Shown here: positions 48,308 through 60,481 of the stretch, in pieces | How the letters are laid out: each line of letters starts with the position of its first letter | Numbering within the stretch: the stretch's first letter is position 1 | Source: Phycomyces blakesleeanus NRRL 1555(-) | Lineage: Eukaryota > Mucoromycota > Mucoromycetes > Mucorales > Phycomycetaceae | NCBI RefSeq assembly: GCF_001638985.1 | Contig: NW_017265164.1 | Coordinates: forward strand, 374,391-438,390 | Direction: 5' to 3' | Length of the DNA stretch: 64,000 nt | The notes under the pieces: model-generated | Told to the model about the DNA's origin: nothing | Seen by the model: only the letters and a program-made list of their open reading frames with translations | Database searches by the model: none | Program-made: the position numbers and the translations under genes

Positions 48308-48547
48308 ATGGATATCGGTCAACTTGAAAATGTCTACAAGGTCGACTGCGACAAGCAGCAGGATACTTGCTCTGACAGTATCAGTGAAATCGGGGACTAC
48401 CCGGATATTAAGCTCGGTGCCCATAACAACAATATCAACAACAATATCAACAATGGTCAAAAAGACAACGCCACAAACACTCACAAGCCAAGCCCAACTG
48501 ACAAGGACGCCAAGGACGCCAAGGATGCCAAGGACACAAAGAACTAA
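48308..48547 (+). CDS. possible small N/K/D-rich protein
   Basis: An intronless 79-residue frame (MDIGQLENVYKVDCDKQQDT) with an acidic N-terminal third, an Asn repeat NNINNNINN and a C-terminal KDAKDAKDAKDT tandem. It has two Cys near residues 14 and 20. In favour: a start after a pyrimidine-rich leader and codon composition more balanced than neighbouring spacer. Against: short, repetitive, no homologue recognised. Could be expressed, or a chance frame in repetitive DNA. Confidence 0.35.
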   Translation: MDIGQLENVYKVDCDKQQDTCSDSISEIGDYPDIKLGAHNNNINNNINNGQKDNATNTHKPSPTDKDAKDAKDAKDTKN

Positions 48548-49413
48548 GAAGCAAAGAAAAGATAAACATATTATATGAAATGAATGATACCACAAAGGAC
48601 AAAACAAAACAAAAACAAAAAAAAAGTATTCCCAGAAGAAGTGCAACCCAACATAAAGAAAGAAAAAATAATATTTAAAAACAGCAGTAAATAACAACGC
48701 AACTCAAGGCCATAACATAATATAGCATAATATATTATAATAAAAATATAGTACAGCAATGACCAAAAGGGGGATGTGGTGGTTAGTGGTGGTATTTTGA
48801 GGTATTAACATTGCAAGTAAAAAAATTTTTTTTTTAATCATTGTATAAATAATAAAATAATGAAACGGTTGTTACACACACGCATATATATATATATATA
48901 TATGAAAAAGACAAACCACTCAGGATAGATAGCATTAAAAGAACGGCAATAAAGAAGAGGTAGGGGTAATGACAAAACTAAAGAAAAGGAAAGAAAAAGA
49001 AAAAATTGTGATGCTCAGCCGATGAACAAACAAACAAACAAACAAACAAACAAACAAACAGATGATTTCTTTACTTATTAGAAAGTGTAGAATAAAGATT
49101 TTGACACATGTCTACAGCATGAAGCTTTTGTATTGTTGTGCTCAAGAACAGCAAATAAATAAATAGATAGATAAATGAAATAGATATTTATTCTAAAAAA
49201 GGAAATATATGTAAAGATATGTAAAAGTATGTAAAGATATGTATGTATAGATGGTTTGATTAAATTTTGTACATAAGAGAAACACTTGTCTTGTTTCTTG
49301 GTTCCCATTTTCGTCAAGTGCTTTCTTTACAACTTATTGGCTTATATAAATAAATAAATGGATAGAAATATGTACATCATAAAAAAAAGAAGGAAACGAA
49401 TGGATGGATGGGT
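48548..49413. other. convergent spacer
   Basis: A-rich region with (AAAC)n at about 49026-49059 and (TA)n at 48886-48903. Several A/G-rich stretches; no open frame supported on either strand. Confidence 0.5.
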
Positions 49414-50224
49414 TTAAATGGAAAGATCGACGCGGTGCTTGATCACAAACGCATTGAATTCTCGTTCATTGACCCATCCTTCATAATGAATCAACTGCAA
49501 GAAAGACAATTCGAGTTGAAAGATGTCTTTGAGATGAAAGATTCCATTGCACATGTCGCACAATCGTCGGTTGGTCAAGGGTACAATGTGTAAAGGTCTT
49601 AATGGTGGTGTTACATTTTGTACTTTTGTTGCTGATATTAATGATGGTGATTGTGCCAAGACTTTTAAAGTACTGACCGCAGTAGTTGCATCTGAGGCTG
49701 TGGTCGAGTGGCAGTAGTAATAGTCGGGTGTCCAGGGGGTGTCCTGCAGGAACTTTGAGGCGAGTAAGAGGGCACCCAAAAATAGACGGTGACAGGTGTC
49801 CTGGTTTCCGACAGCGTTGTGGGGCAGGTTCTGTTTTGCTCTACCGAGATAAATCAGGGCCACCAGGGCGGTTCGGTAATTGATTCCGGCCTGATATGTG
49901 ATCTTGTGGATGAAATAGACTAGTTCTGGAAGTGGGCGTGGGTTTTGAGGGCTACGTCTTCGGGTAGTTTTGATCGGGAGTAGATCGCACAGTGTCATTG
50001 CGATCAAGTCTTTGTAGATATAATAGCTATTGTTATTATCCTTGTTGCTATTATTTGACGGTGTGGATTATCTTACCGATCAATACAGATGGAAGTGGAC
50101 GACAGTAAGGAAGTGGTGACGAACTTCCAACTGTTGGGTAGTAGTGGTGAGAAGGTGGTGTCGGTTCTGGTGGCGTATAGGTCTGGATCATGATGGTAGG
50201 TAGAGGAGTGTTTGTACAAAACAT
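49414..50224 (-). CDS. Pho80/Pcl-family cyclin
   Basis: A regulatory subunit for a Pho85-type cyclin-dependent kinase. Exons 50224-50077 and 50009-49414 give 248 codons (247 aa). The Pro/Ser/Tyr-rich N-terminus (about 50 residues) leads into the cyclin box: PLPELVYFIHKITYQAGINY, RTALVALIYLGRAK, and CHRLFLGALLLASKFLQDTP, the hallmark of Pcl cyclins. A variable insert (about residues 160-205) precedes HLKDIFQLELSFLQLIHYEG, equivalent to the NxxLNxLExxFL helix. Ends soon after with KHRVDLSI. The partner kinase and process (phosphate, glycogen or polarity) cannot be told from sequence. Confidence 0.82.
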
Positions 50225-51129
50225 TGTAGTTTAAAGTAGATTGTATTCAAGAGAGAAAAGAACAAAATGAAAAATAGGGGGATTCAAATTGACCTTTTAT
50301 ACCATTAATTATTTTCTTTATTTATATAAGAAAATGGTGCTCTATATAGAGATTGAGTGTGTAATATCGGATGGGTCTGTCCCGATCTTTGTCCATCAGC
50401 CGATAGTACAATACAATGCAATATTAATATTGATTCCTTTTTTTTTCTTCTTCTTTTTTTTTGATGTAATTAAATTCAAATGATATCAATTCTACAGTAC
50501 AATTACGAAAGAGAAGCAAATGAACAAAAAACTGTCTAGATTATACACCTTGAATAAGAAACATTCATTTTATTTTGGAGCATTACAACAACAACAACAA
50601 CAACAACAACAACAGAAAAGGTGCATTTTTTTTTGATCGGATTAACCTTTTGAAGTTGACCCGAATTGAACCAAAAATAATATATATATATATATATTTT
50701 CTCCGTGTATCTTGCCTCATCCCCCTTTCTTTTTTTTTTTCTTTTTTAATATTTGACATCACTTTCTTACCAATTCAAGTAATATTTCTTATCCAAGACT
50801 ACAAACCGACCAACCATATACAATATACAATATATATATATATATATATATAACCTAAACCATCTGTTTGGGTTCAACAATCCTTGTGCAAAATAAATAA
50901 ATAAATAAATAAATCCTGACAGCCAATCAATCGTTCGTTATCTTCCCGCATCCCACCATATCTAAATGCACAACAATTACTACATAATACACATCTAATT
51001 TCCCACCAGCTAACAGTATATGCTATTATCTTTTTTGTTTTAATTTAATTTAATTTAATTTGGTTTGTTCTTACGTACATCTTTACACATTTATTATGAA
51101 TATTTTCTTATATTGTTTCTAATATATGT
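50225..51129. other. spacer between cyclin and sugar transporter
   Basis: Contains (AAC)n at about 50585-50613, (TA)n at about 50682-50697 and 50832-50852, and (TTTAA)n at about 51041-51062. The cyclin promoter must lie near 50225-50500. The frame at 50575-50853 is microsatellite translation. Confidence 0.5.
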
Positions 51130-54081
51130 TTATGGGATATCTATCGAAAGATAAGGACTGATTTTCCTCGTTCTACGGATTGGATTTGAGCGTATCGATA
51201 GACTTGACTCTTCCTTACTATTGTTATTGTTGTTTATGTTTATGTTTTGCTGCCGCCTGAGATTTTTGGTTCTCAACAAAGCAGAATCCGGAAATCTAGT
51301 CAGCATCACAGCTGGAGCTGTCTTCCGACGAGATAAACCACAAATGGGAGGCATAAGTGACTCTGAAGTTGATTCCAAGTCTGAAATTGATCGTGGTTTG
51401 TCTTTTTCTTTTGATTCGAATTCGGATTCGGATTCTTCAATGCTAATTTTGGCCATCTGAAAAAGTGTCTCGGCTGCGGTTGATGGATGATGTGCCTCTG
51501 CCCGCTGATTAAACAAAGCTCCACTAAATATCAGGTGGATTTCTTCCAAAGAGCGTCCCTAAATAATGTCAATAACAGTACAAAGCCGACGGTACCGATT
51601 ACCTTTGTTTCGGGATAATAGTAGTAAATAAGTATAGATATCAAGAAGCAAAGACAGCCAAAGATGATGTATGTTCCCCACAAGATGTTGAGAAACATTA
51701 ACGGAGCGATCTCTACAATAAATATCTGAACACAGAAATTTGCTGCTACTGTGATACCAATTGCCTTTGCTCGGATGAGTTGAGTGTAGATTTCTGCAGG
51801 GTAGACCCAGGCAAGTGTCCCACTTTTGATTAAAAGAGGGTTAGATAAATGAATAGATATCTGGATAGCTTATACCTACAAACTTGCAGAGTGGATGGCC
51901 ATAAAGCCAAATATCAGACTAACTATGGCAATAGATGGCTTGCGATTAATAGACGACATGTTGAATCCAAGTAAGGCGCCTAGACTCTCGGAGTCTGTAT
52001 TCTTGTCGGTAATTTCGGTCTGTAGTCCGGTGATGATAACAATCACAATCATACACACACCCATACCCAGACCACCACAGATTAAGATCTTGCGTCTGTT
52101 GAGCCGATCGACCTATTGAATGAATATTGGATATTTAGAATATCGATTGACTATAGTAGTGCAGTGCTATAGGTCAAGTATACTTGCGTAAAAGAAGACT
52201 AGGATAGTAAATATCAGGCTAATTGTACTTCCAATACTTAGGACTACCAAAATAAAATTATGAATAATATGCATATATGCGTTTATTATCATTAATATTA
52301 ATAATAAGAGACCTACATAACAAAGCCGAGACTCTTTTGGTGCCTAAAACAGGCCCAGCAAGCTGTGGAAGATAAGTCCTGTTCAAATACAAAAGAAAGT
52401 AAGAACAATCAGACGGCAAAAAAGTAATCAAATCAAACTGACTTACTGTAGAGCAGAGATACCACTAAGCTGGCTGGCGGATTGTATACTAGTACCCAAA
52501 AGAGTGCGCCTTGCATTGTTCTCGATACCTTTGGACCACAATCCACCTACTCCTTGTGCATCACATTGTCGATCATAGCCTACATTCTCAAGGATCCGAG
52601 TGTACTCCATCCGCACTGTGTCTTTAATAGGCTCGTCCTTTGCGCATCGCAGATCTGTTAATATACCAAACCCTTCGTCTTTTCGGTCATGACATAGTAA
52701 CCAACGAGGGCTTTATTTATTTTTTAATAAAAAAAAAAGAGGGAGAGATGGTGATAATGATGACTTGAGTTTATGTTTATTTTTTTATTTTTCTCTCTCT
52801 TTTACCTTTCGGGTATAAATAATAGACCGGCAAGTAAAACTACGGCTGGAACGATCTGTAAACCGATAGATATTCTATAAGAAATATAGACAATCGAATG
52901 AATTTGGTTAGAACTTGCCATTTTGTATATATAGATATAAGCTTTACACATTTAAGAACAAAAGTCTCACCTCCAAGCTTTATCAAACGTGTATTTGTGC
53001 AAGGCATACCCAATCCAAAAGGCAACACTGAATCCCAACGTGATCCCCAACTGATGCAGTGTTATAAGCCTACCACGAATATTTGGCAGTGAGACCTCAC
53101 TTTGATCTACTCTTACCTTGCGTTACTTTTCAAGTATCTCCCTCTAATTTTTATATATATGATAGTCACAACAATAAAGAACAATAGCAATACTTACACA
53201 AAGGTACAAGAGAACAAAGTATCCTAAAAGGTTTAGATTAGTAAACGATGTAATGATACAAATCAAATAAAATCAAATTAGTATCTCTCACCCAACAGAA
53301 AAGCTTGCAATCAATCTTCCTAGCAAAAATTCCCAATATTTTCTTGCTAGAAGCTGTATCAGTGAACCAATCAAATCCAGCATGGCAGCTACTCCAAAAG
53401 ATCGTTTACGCCCAATGAAATCTGCCACCAATCCAGAACACTTTTTTGTATGTATGTATAAAAACCAACCAACCAACCAACCAAACAAAATTAAATTAAA
53501 TTAAATTAAATTAATAAATAAATATGATTTGATTTGATTTGATTTGATTGGCAGTTGAAACTTACCAGTGCTCCAAGACAAGACAAAGCAAGTGGTACGA
53601 CCAACAAGACGTTATCTTCAACTTTAGTGTTCTGATAGCCCGAATCACGTTTGTCCAATACGTTGACAGCAATAAGAGCTCCAGAATTATACCTTTATTT
53701 TATTTTATTTTCTTGACGAGGTTAAGATGCCATATAACCCACTCAACCAATAGAAATCACGGTACTTACCCATACTATATAAAACACACACGCACACAAA
53801 TATATAATTTGATTATAAAAAGCATTCACATTTGAAAATCTTACCGCTAAACTTCCAATTGATACAAAACTAAAATAATCATAATCATAATCATAATATT
53901 AAAAAGTAAAATAAAATAAAAAAGCTTAATTGGTATTGGAGAAAAGATTATCGTCAAGAACACACACACACACATCTATATCTTCCTTTTTATTTTGACA
54001 CCGTGTAACATACCTGCATATAAGGTATAGTTTTGTTATCGGGTAAATGAACATCAAGGCGTATATGTTGTTGTTCTTCTG
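51130..54081 (-). CDS. MFS sugar transporter
   Basis: A membrane sugar:proton symporter-family protein with about 12 helices. The 5' end is not resolved: the first coherent exon (about 54081-54014) reads EEQQHIRLDVHLPDNKTIPY and has no upstream Met in frame. The next blocks join as FVSIGSLAYGYNSGALIAVN only if a 5-nt exon (53770-53774) is used. Diagnostic motifs are DFIGRKRSFGVAAMLD, GRLITLHQLGITLGF, PESPRWLLCHDRKDEGF, the central VDRLNRRKILICGG and the C-terminal YPETKGRSLEEIHLIFSGA. The last exon (51549-51130) adds a long hydrophilic tail of about 120 residues, rich in Ser/Glu and Asn repeats and ending in SPYLSIDIP. Such a tail could be regulatory. Substrate not predictable. Confidence 0.8.
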
Positions 54082-54479
54082 CTTATCAATGCAAATGCAT
54101 ACAAGAAAGAAAGAAAAGAAAAAACAGTTGAGTATTCATTTATCTAAAGCCACATAGCACACGTCTTTACATTGTGAGAAATTGAATGAATATCGTAAAA
54201 GCAAATGAACCAAACAAGAATAGAGTAGAAAGAGAGACTAGAAAATTAAAATTAAAAAGAATAATAATGCGTTGGAATAAGAGAAGATCGGATCTTATTC
54301 GGTCAATATTTGTCAATTGTCTCACTTTTTTTTTTTTTTTTTTTAATTCATTTAAAATTCAATTCTGCTACTCAAATTCCAATCATCTTTTATTTTTATT
54401 TATAAAATTTAATTTTCTGGTTGCTGTTTCATAAATTATTATTCTTTAATTTACTCAATTCACAATTCAATTTTTGTTG
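54082..54479. other. upstream region of the transporter
   Basis: AT-rich, with a T18 run at about 54327-54344. It likely includes the transporter promoter and perhaps its missing first exon, but no candidate ATG exon with clean splice sites was found. Confidence 0.45.
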
Positions 54480-55444
54480 TTAAAGTGTAATTTTTATTAA
54501 ACATTAAAACTGCATTATCTAAAGAAACCTTTTTCTACTTTCCGACTTCCAAACTTCAATAACCTTTCCCAGTTGTGCGTCCAACACTTAGGAAGGAGCA
54601 ATTAACAAACCTAAAGCAGCAAAGGTAAAGAAGGATTGGTAAGTTACATCATCTTCAATGATTTTACTGTTCAGAAAAACAGCACTACTGTATAAAGCAA
54701 TACAATATGTATATGTATTGTCGTTAAGATCGCTTCATCAGATATTGGTGTAATGTTGTCTCATTAGCCCTTTTCAACTCCTGCTGGGCTTCCGAAGTAG
54801 CAAATATACATAGTCATCATATCGATCTTGTTGTGACAATATAATACACATATTTGATTTGATAGTTTACCTATGAAAATCAATAAACCAAGAGTTAATA
54901 TAACTGCAAATTGTTCAAATGATCTCAAGTACAAGCAACCGCAATGATTTGTAACAGAGTATGTATAAATGTATATATGTCTGTACGTTATATACTCTCA
55001 GATATTGTGTGGTTGTATTTATCTCATTAGCACTCCCGCTTCTGAAGTAGCAAATATATAACAATCATCATTTTCATATATACATATTGACATACATACA
55101 AGCACACATACTCTTTATTATAATTATAAAGATAATAATACTATAAAAGAAGTGCATTTTATGATATTTACCTTGTTTATATATTCGTCTCTCTTGATAA
55201 GTTGCGCTTGAATCTTGGATGCTTAAGAAGCAAAGAGATTCCAATGTCTTGAGAACAAATCACAGATACTTTAAGAATGAATCGTCATAATTATCCTCAA
55301 CCCTCTGAATCCAAAAAGACTTTTCTTCTTCTTCTTTTTTTCTTGACGCGAGTGTGTAGAAATGGTTGTATATACAACATATCCAATTGCTCAACAAAAT
55401 ATTCTTTTGTTGTTGGATAGAATCAATCACAAATCCATAATGAC

Positions 55445-55475
<31 letters not shown>

Positions 55476-55797
55476 TCTTCAATCTTTGAGTAAATCTATA
55501 AAACATAATAAATTTATATCAGATATCATATCATATATCCGTCCATCCATCCATCCATCCATCCATCCATCTATCCATCTATCTATCAAATACTTCATTG
55601 ATAACTTAATAGTATTTTATATATCAATATTTACCTTTGTGATGTCTGCAGACAATTTGACAATGTAAAATCAAGTTAAAGAGATGAAATTGAAAGAATT
55701 GGTTTGAATGTGTGTGTACGTGTGTACGTGTTTCAACTGTTTCAATGTGAATTTTTTTATATATATAAAAATAATATAATGTCCGATACATTAACAA
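54480..55797. repeat. left arm of a 1.3-kb inverted repeat
   Basis: Matches the reverse complement of 60482-61837 nearly base for base; only a handful of single-base differences and small microsatellite indels were seen. The left arm lacks 36 bp found near the outer end of the right arm. It includes (AAT)n and (ATCC)n arrays. Read on the minus strand it contains exon-like blocks (see the right arm). Confidence 0.93.
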
Positions 55798-55990
55798 AAA
55801 AAAATGTATGATAAAAACTGTTATATATCAAGCTTGAATTTAGTCATTATAGAAGCCAAATACCATTTACCAAGAAATAATATAAGTCATTAGAGATGCT
55901 AGATTCAATTCCGGATAGTAGGTAAGCATATATACATGTGTATATTGAATGTAAGTGAAAATAAATAAACTATAGCCACCAGCAATCTTA

Positions 55991-57224
55991 CGAGAACGAC
56001 GTTTCCTGGTGGGGCACGACGTTTCTATCTAAACGGACTAATTCATTGCGACTACATGTCTGGGGTCCGGCGTCTTTCTCTAATCCTTCAATACAAAATG
56101 GCGTGTCCTAAAAAAACAATATATTCATTGCATCCATTAGCTTTAATACTTTGTCCCCACACTTTGTGTTTATCTATCTCTTCCAAGACACCTAACTCTC
56201 ATTATTTTAAGAGACACAGTCTGTATTTGGGCAACTTAATAATAAAATGATATCTCATACGAAAAAAAAATCCTGTATGTTCAATTAGTAGCCCTGAATT
56301 TAGACTTGACAATAAAGAAATAGTAATTAGAGCATCCGTAGCAGTAGCATTTAAATTCAGTTTTTCCCGATTTAAATGCTTTTTGGAAATGCTTTCCAAA
56401 AAAGTGGTCTGCAGCAGTAGCTTTTCCGACAGCATCTAATTCCATGCTCCGTAATTTTTATGACCTTGAGCAATGAAATAGATGCTCATTTTAAAAACTT
56501 GCTGAGCATTTAAATTGTTTTTCTTATTTATTTTTTCTTTAAATCGAATAATAGTGTATAGCAACACTTACAAAAACTCACAAAAATTATGCTCACTACA
56601 AAGCTGATATTCTTGAAGACATTTAACTTGTGTTTTTTATATTAGAAATAAAAGAAAAATATCTAATAATAATGAATTTTACTAGTGAAGAAGACTATAC
56701 CAGATAGTATAATTATCTAAATGCTTCTTTTTATTATGCTACTGATATTTTACCCTCCATTTTTTTTACTTCTTTTAACCTCAGATGTCGCTTATGAGCA
56801 CTCAATTTAATGCTAATTGAAATGCTACTGCTACGGATGCTCTTAGTCACACATACATTATATCAATTACCAACCATGCAGAAGATCATAAGGAGTTGTT
56901 GTCAATATAGAGTGTGACGCAATATTGCTTGATATTCTACTATTTATTATCCTTCTTACGCGTATAATGCCTTTCTCTTTCTTTTACTTACTTACATTCC
57001 CAGAGTCTGACAGTACGAACTGGTAAGTAACCTCCCATCCACTCTTTTTTGAAAAGTATAAAATAAATTCTTTATGAATATTTTGTATCCTGGCTGATAT
57101 TAATTATTATACTAAGAATTGATCCTTAGGGACCAGATAGAGTTATTCCATGCCGGCAGAAAGGCCACGATTTGTGGTCCGATAGAATCGAAATGTTGTC
57201 TCCCACCAGGAAATGTCGTTCCCC
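55991..57224. mobile_element. decayed inverted-repeat element inside the large repeat structure
   Basis: GAACGACGTTTCCTGGTGG at 55994-56012 pairs with CCACCAGGAAATGTCGTTC at 57203-57221 (one mismatch in 19). The similarity continues inward, more diverged (CACGACGTTTCTATCT against GACAACATTTCGATTCTATC). Each end has two copies of an ACGACGTTTC-like core about 20 bp apart. Length about 1.23 kb. It hosts the MITE at 56330-56842. No transposase frame remains. The superfamily is not assignable. Confidence 0.55.
56330..56842. mobile_element. MITE with 3-bp TTA target duplication (PIF/Harbinger-like)
   Basis: The ends are GAGCATCCGTAGCAGTAGCATT at 56330 and its reverse complement ending at 56842, both perfect for at least 22 bp. 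Direct TTA copies flank the element (56327-56329 and 56843-56845). Size 513 bp, AT-rich and non-coding. Short terminal inverted repeats plus a TTA/TWA duplication are the hallmark of PIF/Harbinger MITEs. Confidence 0.75.
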
Positions 57225-57879
57225 CTAGAATTAGCAAATTAGCCTTTTATTCTATGGAATAATAGACCTGACATCCAGCTCTTCTACAAAACGACAAGCT
57301 ATTATAAAAGAGCGCTACATAAATTAAATAATCGATCTTGCAAAAAATAACACCTCTTCTGAAAGAGTGGCCCCAGACTCTGACGGCACAACATATAAAG
57401 ACATTAAGAATTTTACAACGGAAGTAATCGACCTCTCAGTAAGTCCATAAAATGAAGGTTTAACGTATATTATGTTCTAAAGCCATCCGTTCTGTAGAAC
57501 AATCAATCTGAGCTTCGAATTTCCATCAAACAAGCCATAAATACTGTGCGTGCAAACAAAGACTAGACTTCCACATAAAAAAAAAAGGCAATAAGACTCA
57601 TGAAACAAATGTAAGAAAAAAAAGTTTAGAAATCTAAGCTTAAAATACAATTGAATAACATATGTTTTTTTTTTTGGTAGACGGGATACTTACTCTTCTG
57701 TCACATATTGTTCTATTTACAGCTAGCAAGGAAAACTACACCTTATTGCTACTTTTTTGGCACCACTTTTGAAAGAACTGTTTAAAAGATAGTCTCAGTT
57801 CAGGTTGCAGTGGTAAGACATGTACAAGCACCACATTTCACCCAATTATTCTTAAGGTTTCAAAGTTAAATAACGAGTT

Positions 57880-58440
57880 TTGCTTTTTAGGGGGGACCAG
57901 GTTCTTCCGGCTGATAAAGAAGATAAGCAAAGAACTCAAAAAGACAGCGAAAGACGAAATCGAGACAATATTCCTGATGCTCTTTTGAGCCTGAACAAAT
58001 TTGAGCTTCAGTTCACTCTTGTGAAGGTGAGCGGTCCACTTAACCAACCCAACCACCAGCATTTTGTTGGAGACAAAATAAGGCTGGCAAAGGACTTGAA
58101 GTCAAGTTTAAAGAAAAATAAGAAGAATGATAAAGTTTGGAGACCAAGGCTTGTATGAAAATTTTAAAGTTCTTGGCATTCAAGTATATTGTGAATGTTA
58201 TATATATTTTTCCTTGACCTGAAATTTTCTGGATAATTACTTTAATAGTAAATAAAATATATGTATACCATCTTTCACAAGCAAGTAGAGGGATCTACAT
58301 CTTCGAAGATGTTATGCCATTCGACTTGGTCTGTCTCGGTGAATTGTTTTTTAGTTTCACACCAAAATCGTTAAAACATTTATGGAGATTAAAGGTTTGT
58401 ACTGAAACACACTATTTATTGTTTATGCTGTCCACCACCT
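57880..58440 (+). pseudogene. fragment of a multi-copy hypothetical protein
   Basis: Block 1 (57880-58137) includes ALLSLNKFELQFTLVKVSGP and HQHFVGDKIRLAKDLKSSLK. After a one-base shift, block 2 reads FGDQGLYENFKVLGIQVYCE. After about 70 non-coding bases, block 3 reads GIYIFEDVMPFDLVCLGELF and SFTPKSLKHLWRLK. The order (E/K-VSGP, HFVGD-K-AK-LK, K-x-GIQV, GIYIF-E) recalls the C-terminal part of hypothetical proteins repeated many times in Mucoromycota genomes. I say this from memory, not from a search. Function unknown. Frameshift and gap make it a relic. Confidence 0.45.
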
Positions 58441-60481
58441 AATAACCTATTTTGTTAATTATAGAGCCTTTTCGCTAATAGTGCGTTATCAGCCGAGGAT
58501 TTTTTTTAAATAGCGTTTCCGTAATGATAGGTCGTCGGCTTACGACCTTTGCTAAAATATTTGGCACAATAAGTGGTATTGAATTTTCCAGACAGCCGGA
58601 CAGTCTATAAAATATGTAGACATCGAGGCCAAGGGCAGAATCGAGTGAGAAGACAAATGGGAATGTAGTTGGAAGACTCTATAGTGTATATTTAGGGCTG
58701 CGTATATTCCATGTAATCATACTCCATTAAGGATTCATCAGAAGAACGTTTTTTAGAGCTGTATGGAACTGACAATAGATATTGACTGAGAAAGCTGAGA
58801 ACTTGAAGGGGAATAGAGAAGTAGTTGGCACCATAAAGCATTTTGCTAATTGGGAGTAATCAAGGCTGCGTAAATCTTTTTTTTTTTTGATTTCTTTTAA
58901 AAAAAATTCTTACAATCTACTTTAAGCTTATTTTAAAAATAAGCTACCTTTTAATAAAAATTAATACCATAATACATTTTTTTTAAAAAAAATAAGGTTG
59001 TCATTGAATACAACGCAGCCCAATTTACCGGACAAACCACACACACACACTGAATAAGCTGTGCGGTTTATTAATAGACTCCATCAGCTAAAGAAAATAA
59101 ACAGATTGACACGGGGTTTTGCAAGACATAGGTAGGTAGGTAGGGGGGTCAAATGTTAAACTAAACTAAAATTTGAATGTATAATGTGCTGTAGTATATG
59201 TGTATTTATTTAACTTTATAACACATCGGCTTATTCTTTAATAAGGATAGTGTCAAGAACATATTTGTGCGTGTGTGCTTGTGTAATTAAACATCAATGT
59301 AAATAAAAGCTTAAAAAAAAGCCAAGCTAAAAAGTGTACAACTGTAGTCCATATAAGTAGAAATCTAACAATGACCAATGTGCTCACAAGCCTCGTTTAG
59401 TTCTTGTTCTTTTGTATTTTGAAAGATGCTATAATAAATTCGATCAGTATTATGTTTTGTTTCTGTTTTTGTTTTTCTTTGGTCGGTTGTAATTGTGTCA
59501 AGAGCCAATATATCCATATATATATATATAATAGCTGTTTATCATGTGACAAAATTGCCTTAAAGCACAAGATACATACAATATCTTACATGTAAGTACA
59601 AATGTAAACAAGTCAGTTGATTATATGGTGTATGATTCTAGGAGTGCCTTTTTTTTGTCTTTTGTTTCTTATCGTTTCGTTTCATTTAATACGCTGTCCT
59701 ACCATTAATGTATAAAAGAAAGGGAAATCCTTAAGGCATTTTATTTTATTATCATCTTTTCTTTCTTTCAGATCTAGATTCATTTAGTATAGTAACAGTC
59801 ATGAGAAATTAGAAATGGTCTTGGCTTGCATCGTATTTAAAAAGCCTCTATGGTCTAATACTTGTTAGTAGCAAATGTTTCTCTATTTACAGATATGCAG
59901 TAGACCAGAATACACAACATAAGCAACATGATTGTCATTTCAAGAATAGCACCGTAAACACCCGATCAGTAACTATTGGTGTTGTTTAGACTGTATTTCA
60001 AGATTCTCGCAAAATGTTATTGAAATAGCAATAATTTTTTTTTTTGGAAAAGTTTATTAGTCTGATTTTCATCAATATTTCTTAATAAGATAACATTGTA
60101 CAGATGTGTATATGTTTTGTATTTCCCTAAATCTGGTGATCTATAGATACCAAATAATGTAAAACGCCAATGTCATTCTTTCTTTTACAAGCCAATCTTT
60201 AGAATAGCCTTGTGATACGAAACACATCAGGGCACAATCTGTAACATGTCTTTATATCATCTACTCTGGCTAATGGCTTCTTTTAATTGATCAGTAAATA
60301 TACAATAATAGATAATACTTTCTTCCACCCATCATCATTTCAACACCATGGCTTTTACAATTCAAAAGAAAAAGCCATATATGTAATTATATACACATTT
60401 TAAACCTAAATAAATAAATAAATAAAAATTGTATATACTCTGATATTACTTTAACTTACCAGCTACTCGGATTTTTTTTAG

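Noticed and set aside
48236..48697. 153-codon minus-strand frame with tyrosine and cysteine runs
   Set aside because: The runs are translated microsatellites and it overlaps the more plausible small frame on the plus strand; no domain seen.
49026..49059. Regular repeat (AAAC)n, inspected as a possible array
   Set aside because: Simple microsatellite without spacers; the genome is eukaryotic, so a CRISPR array is not expected.
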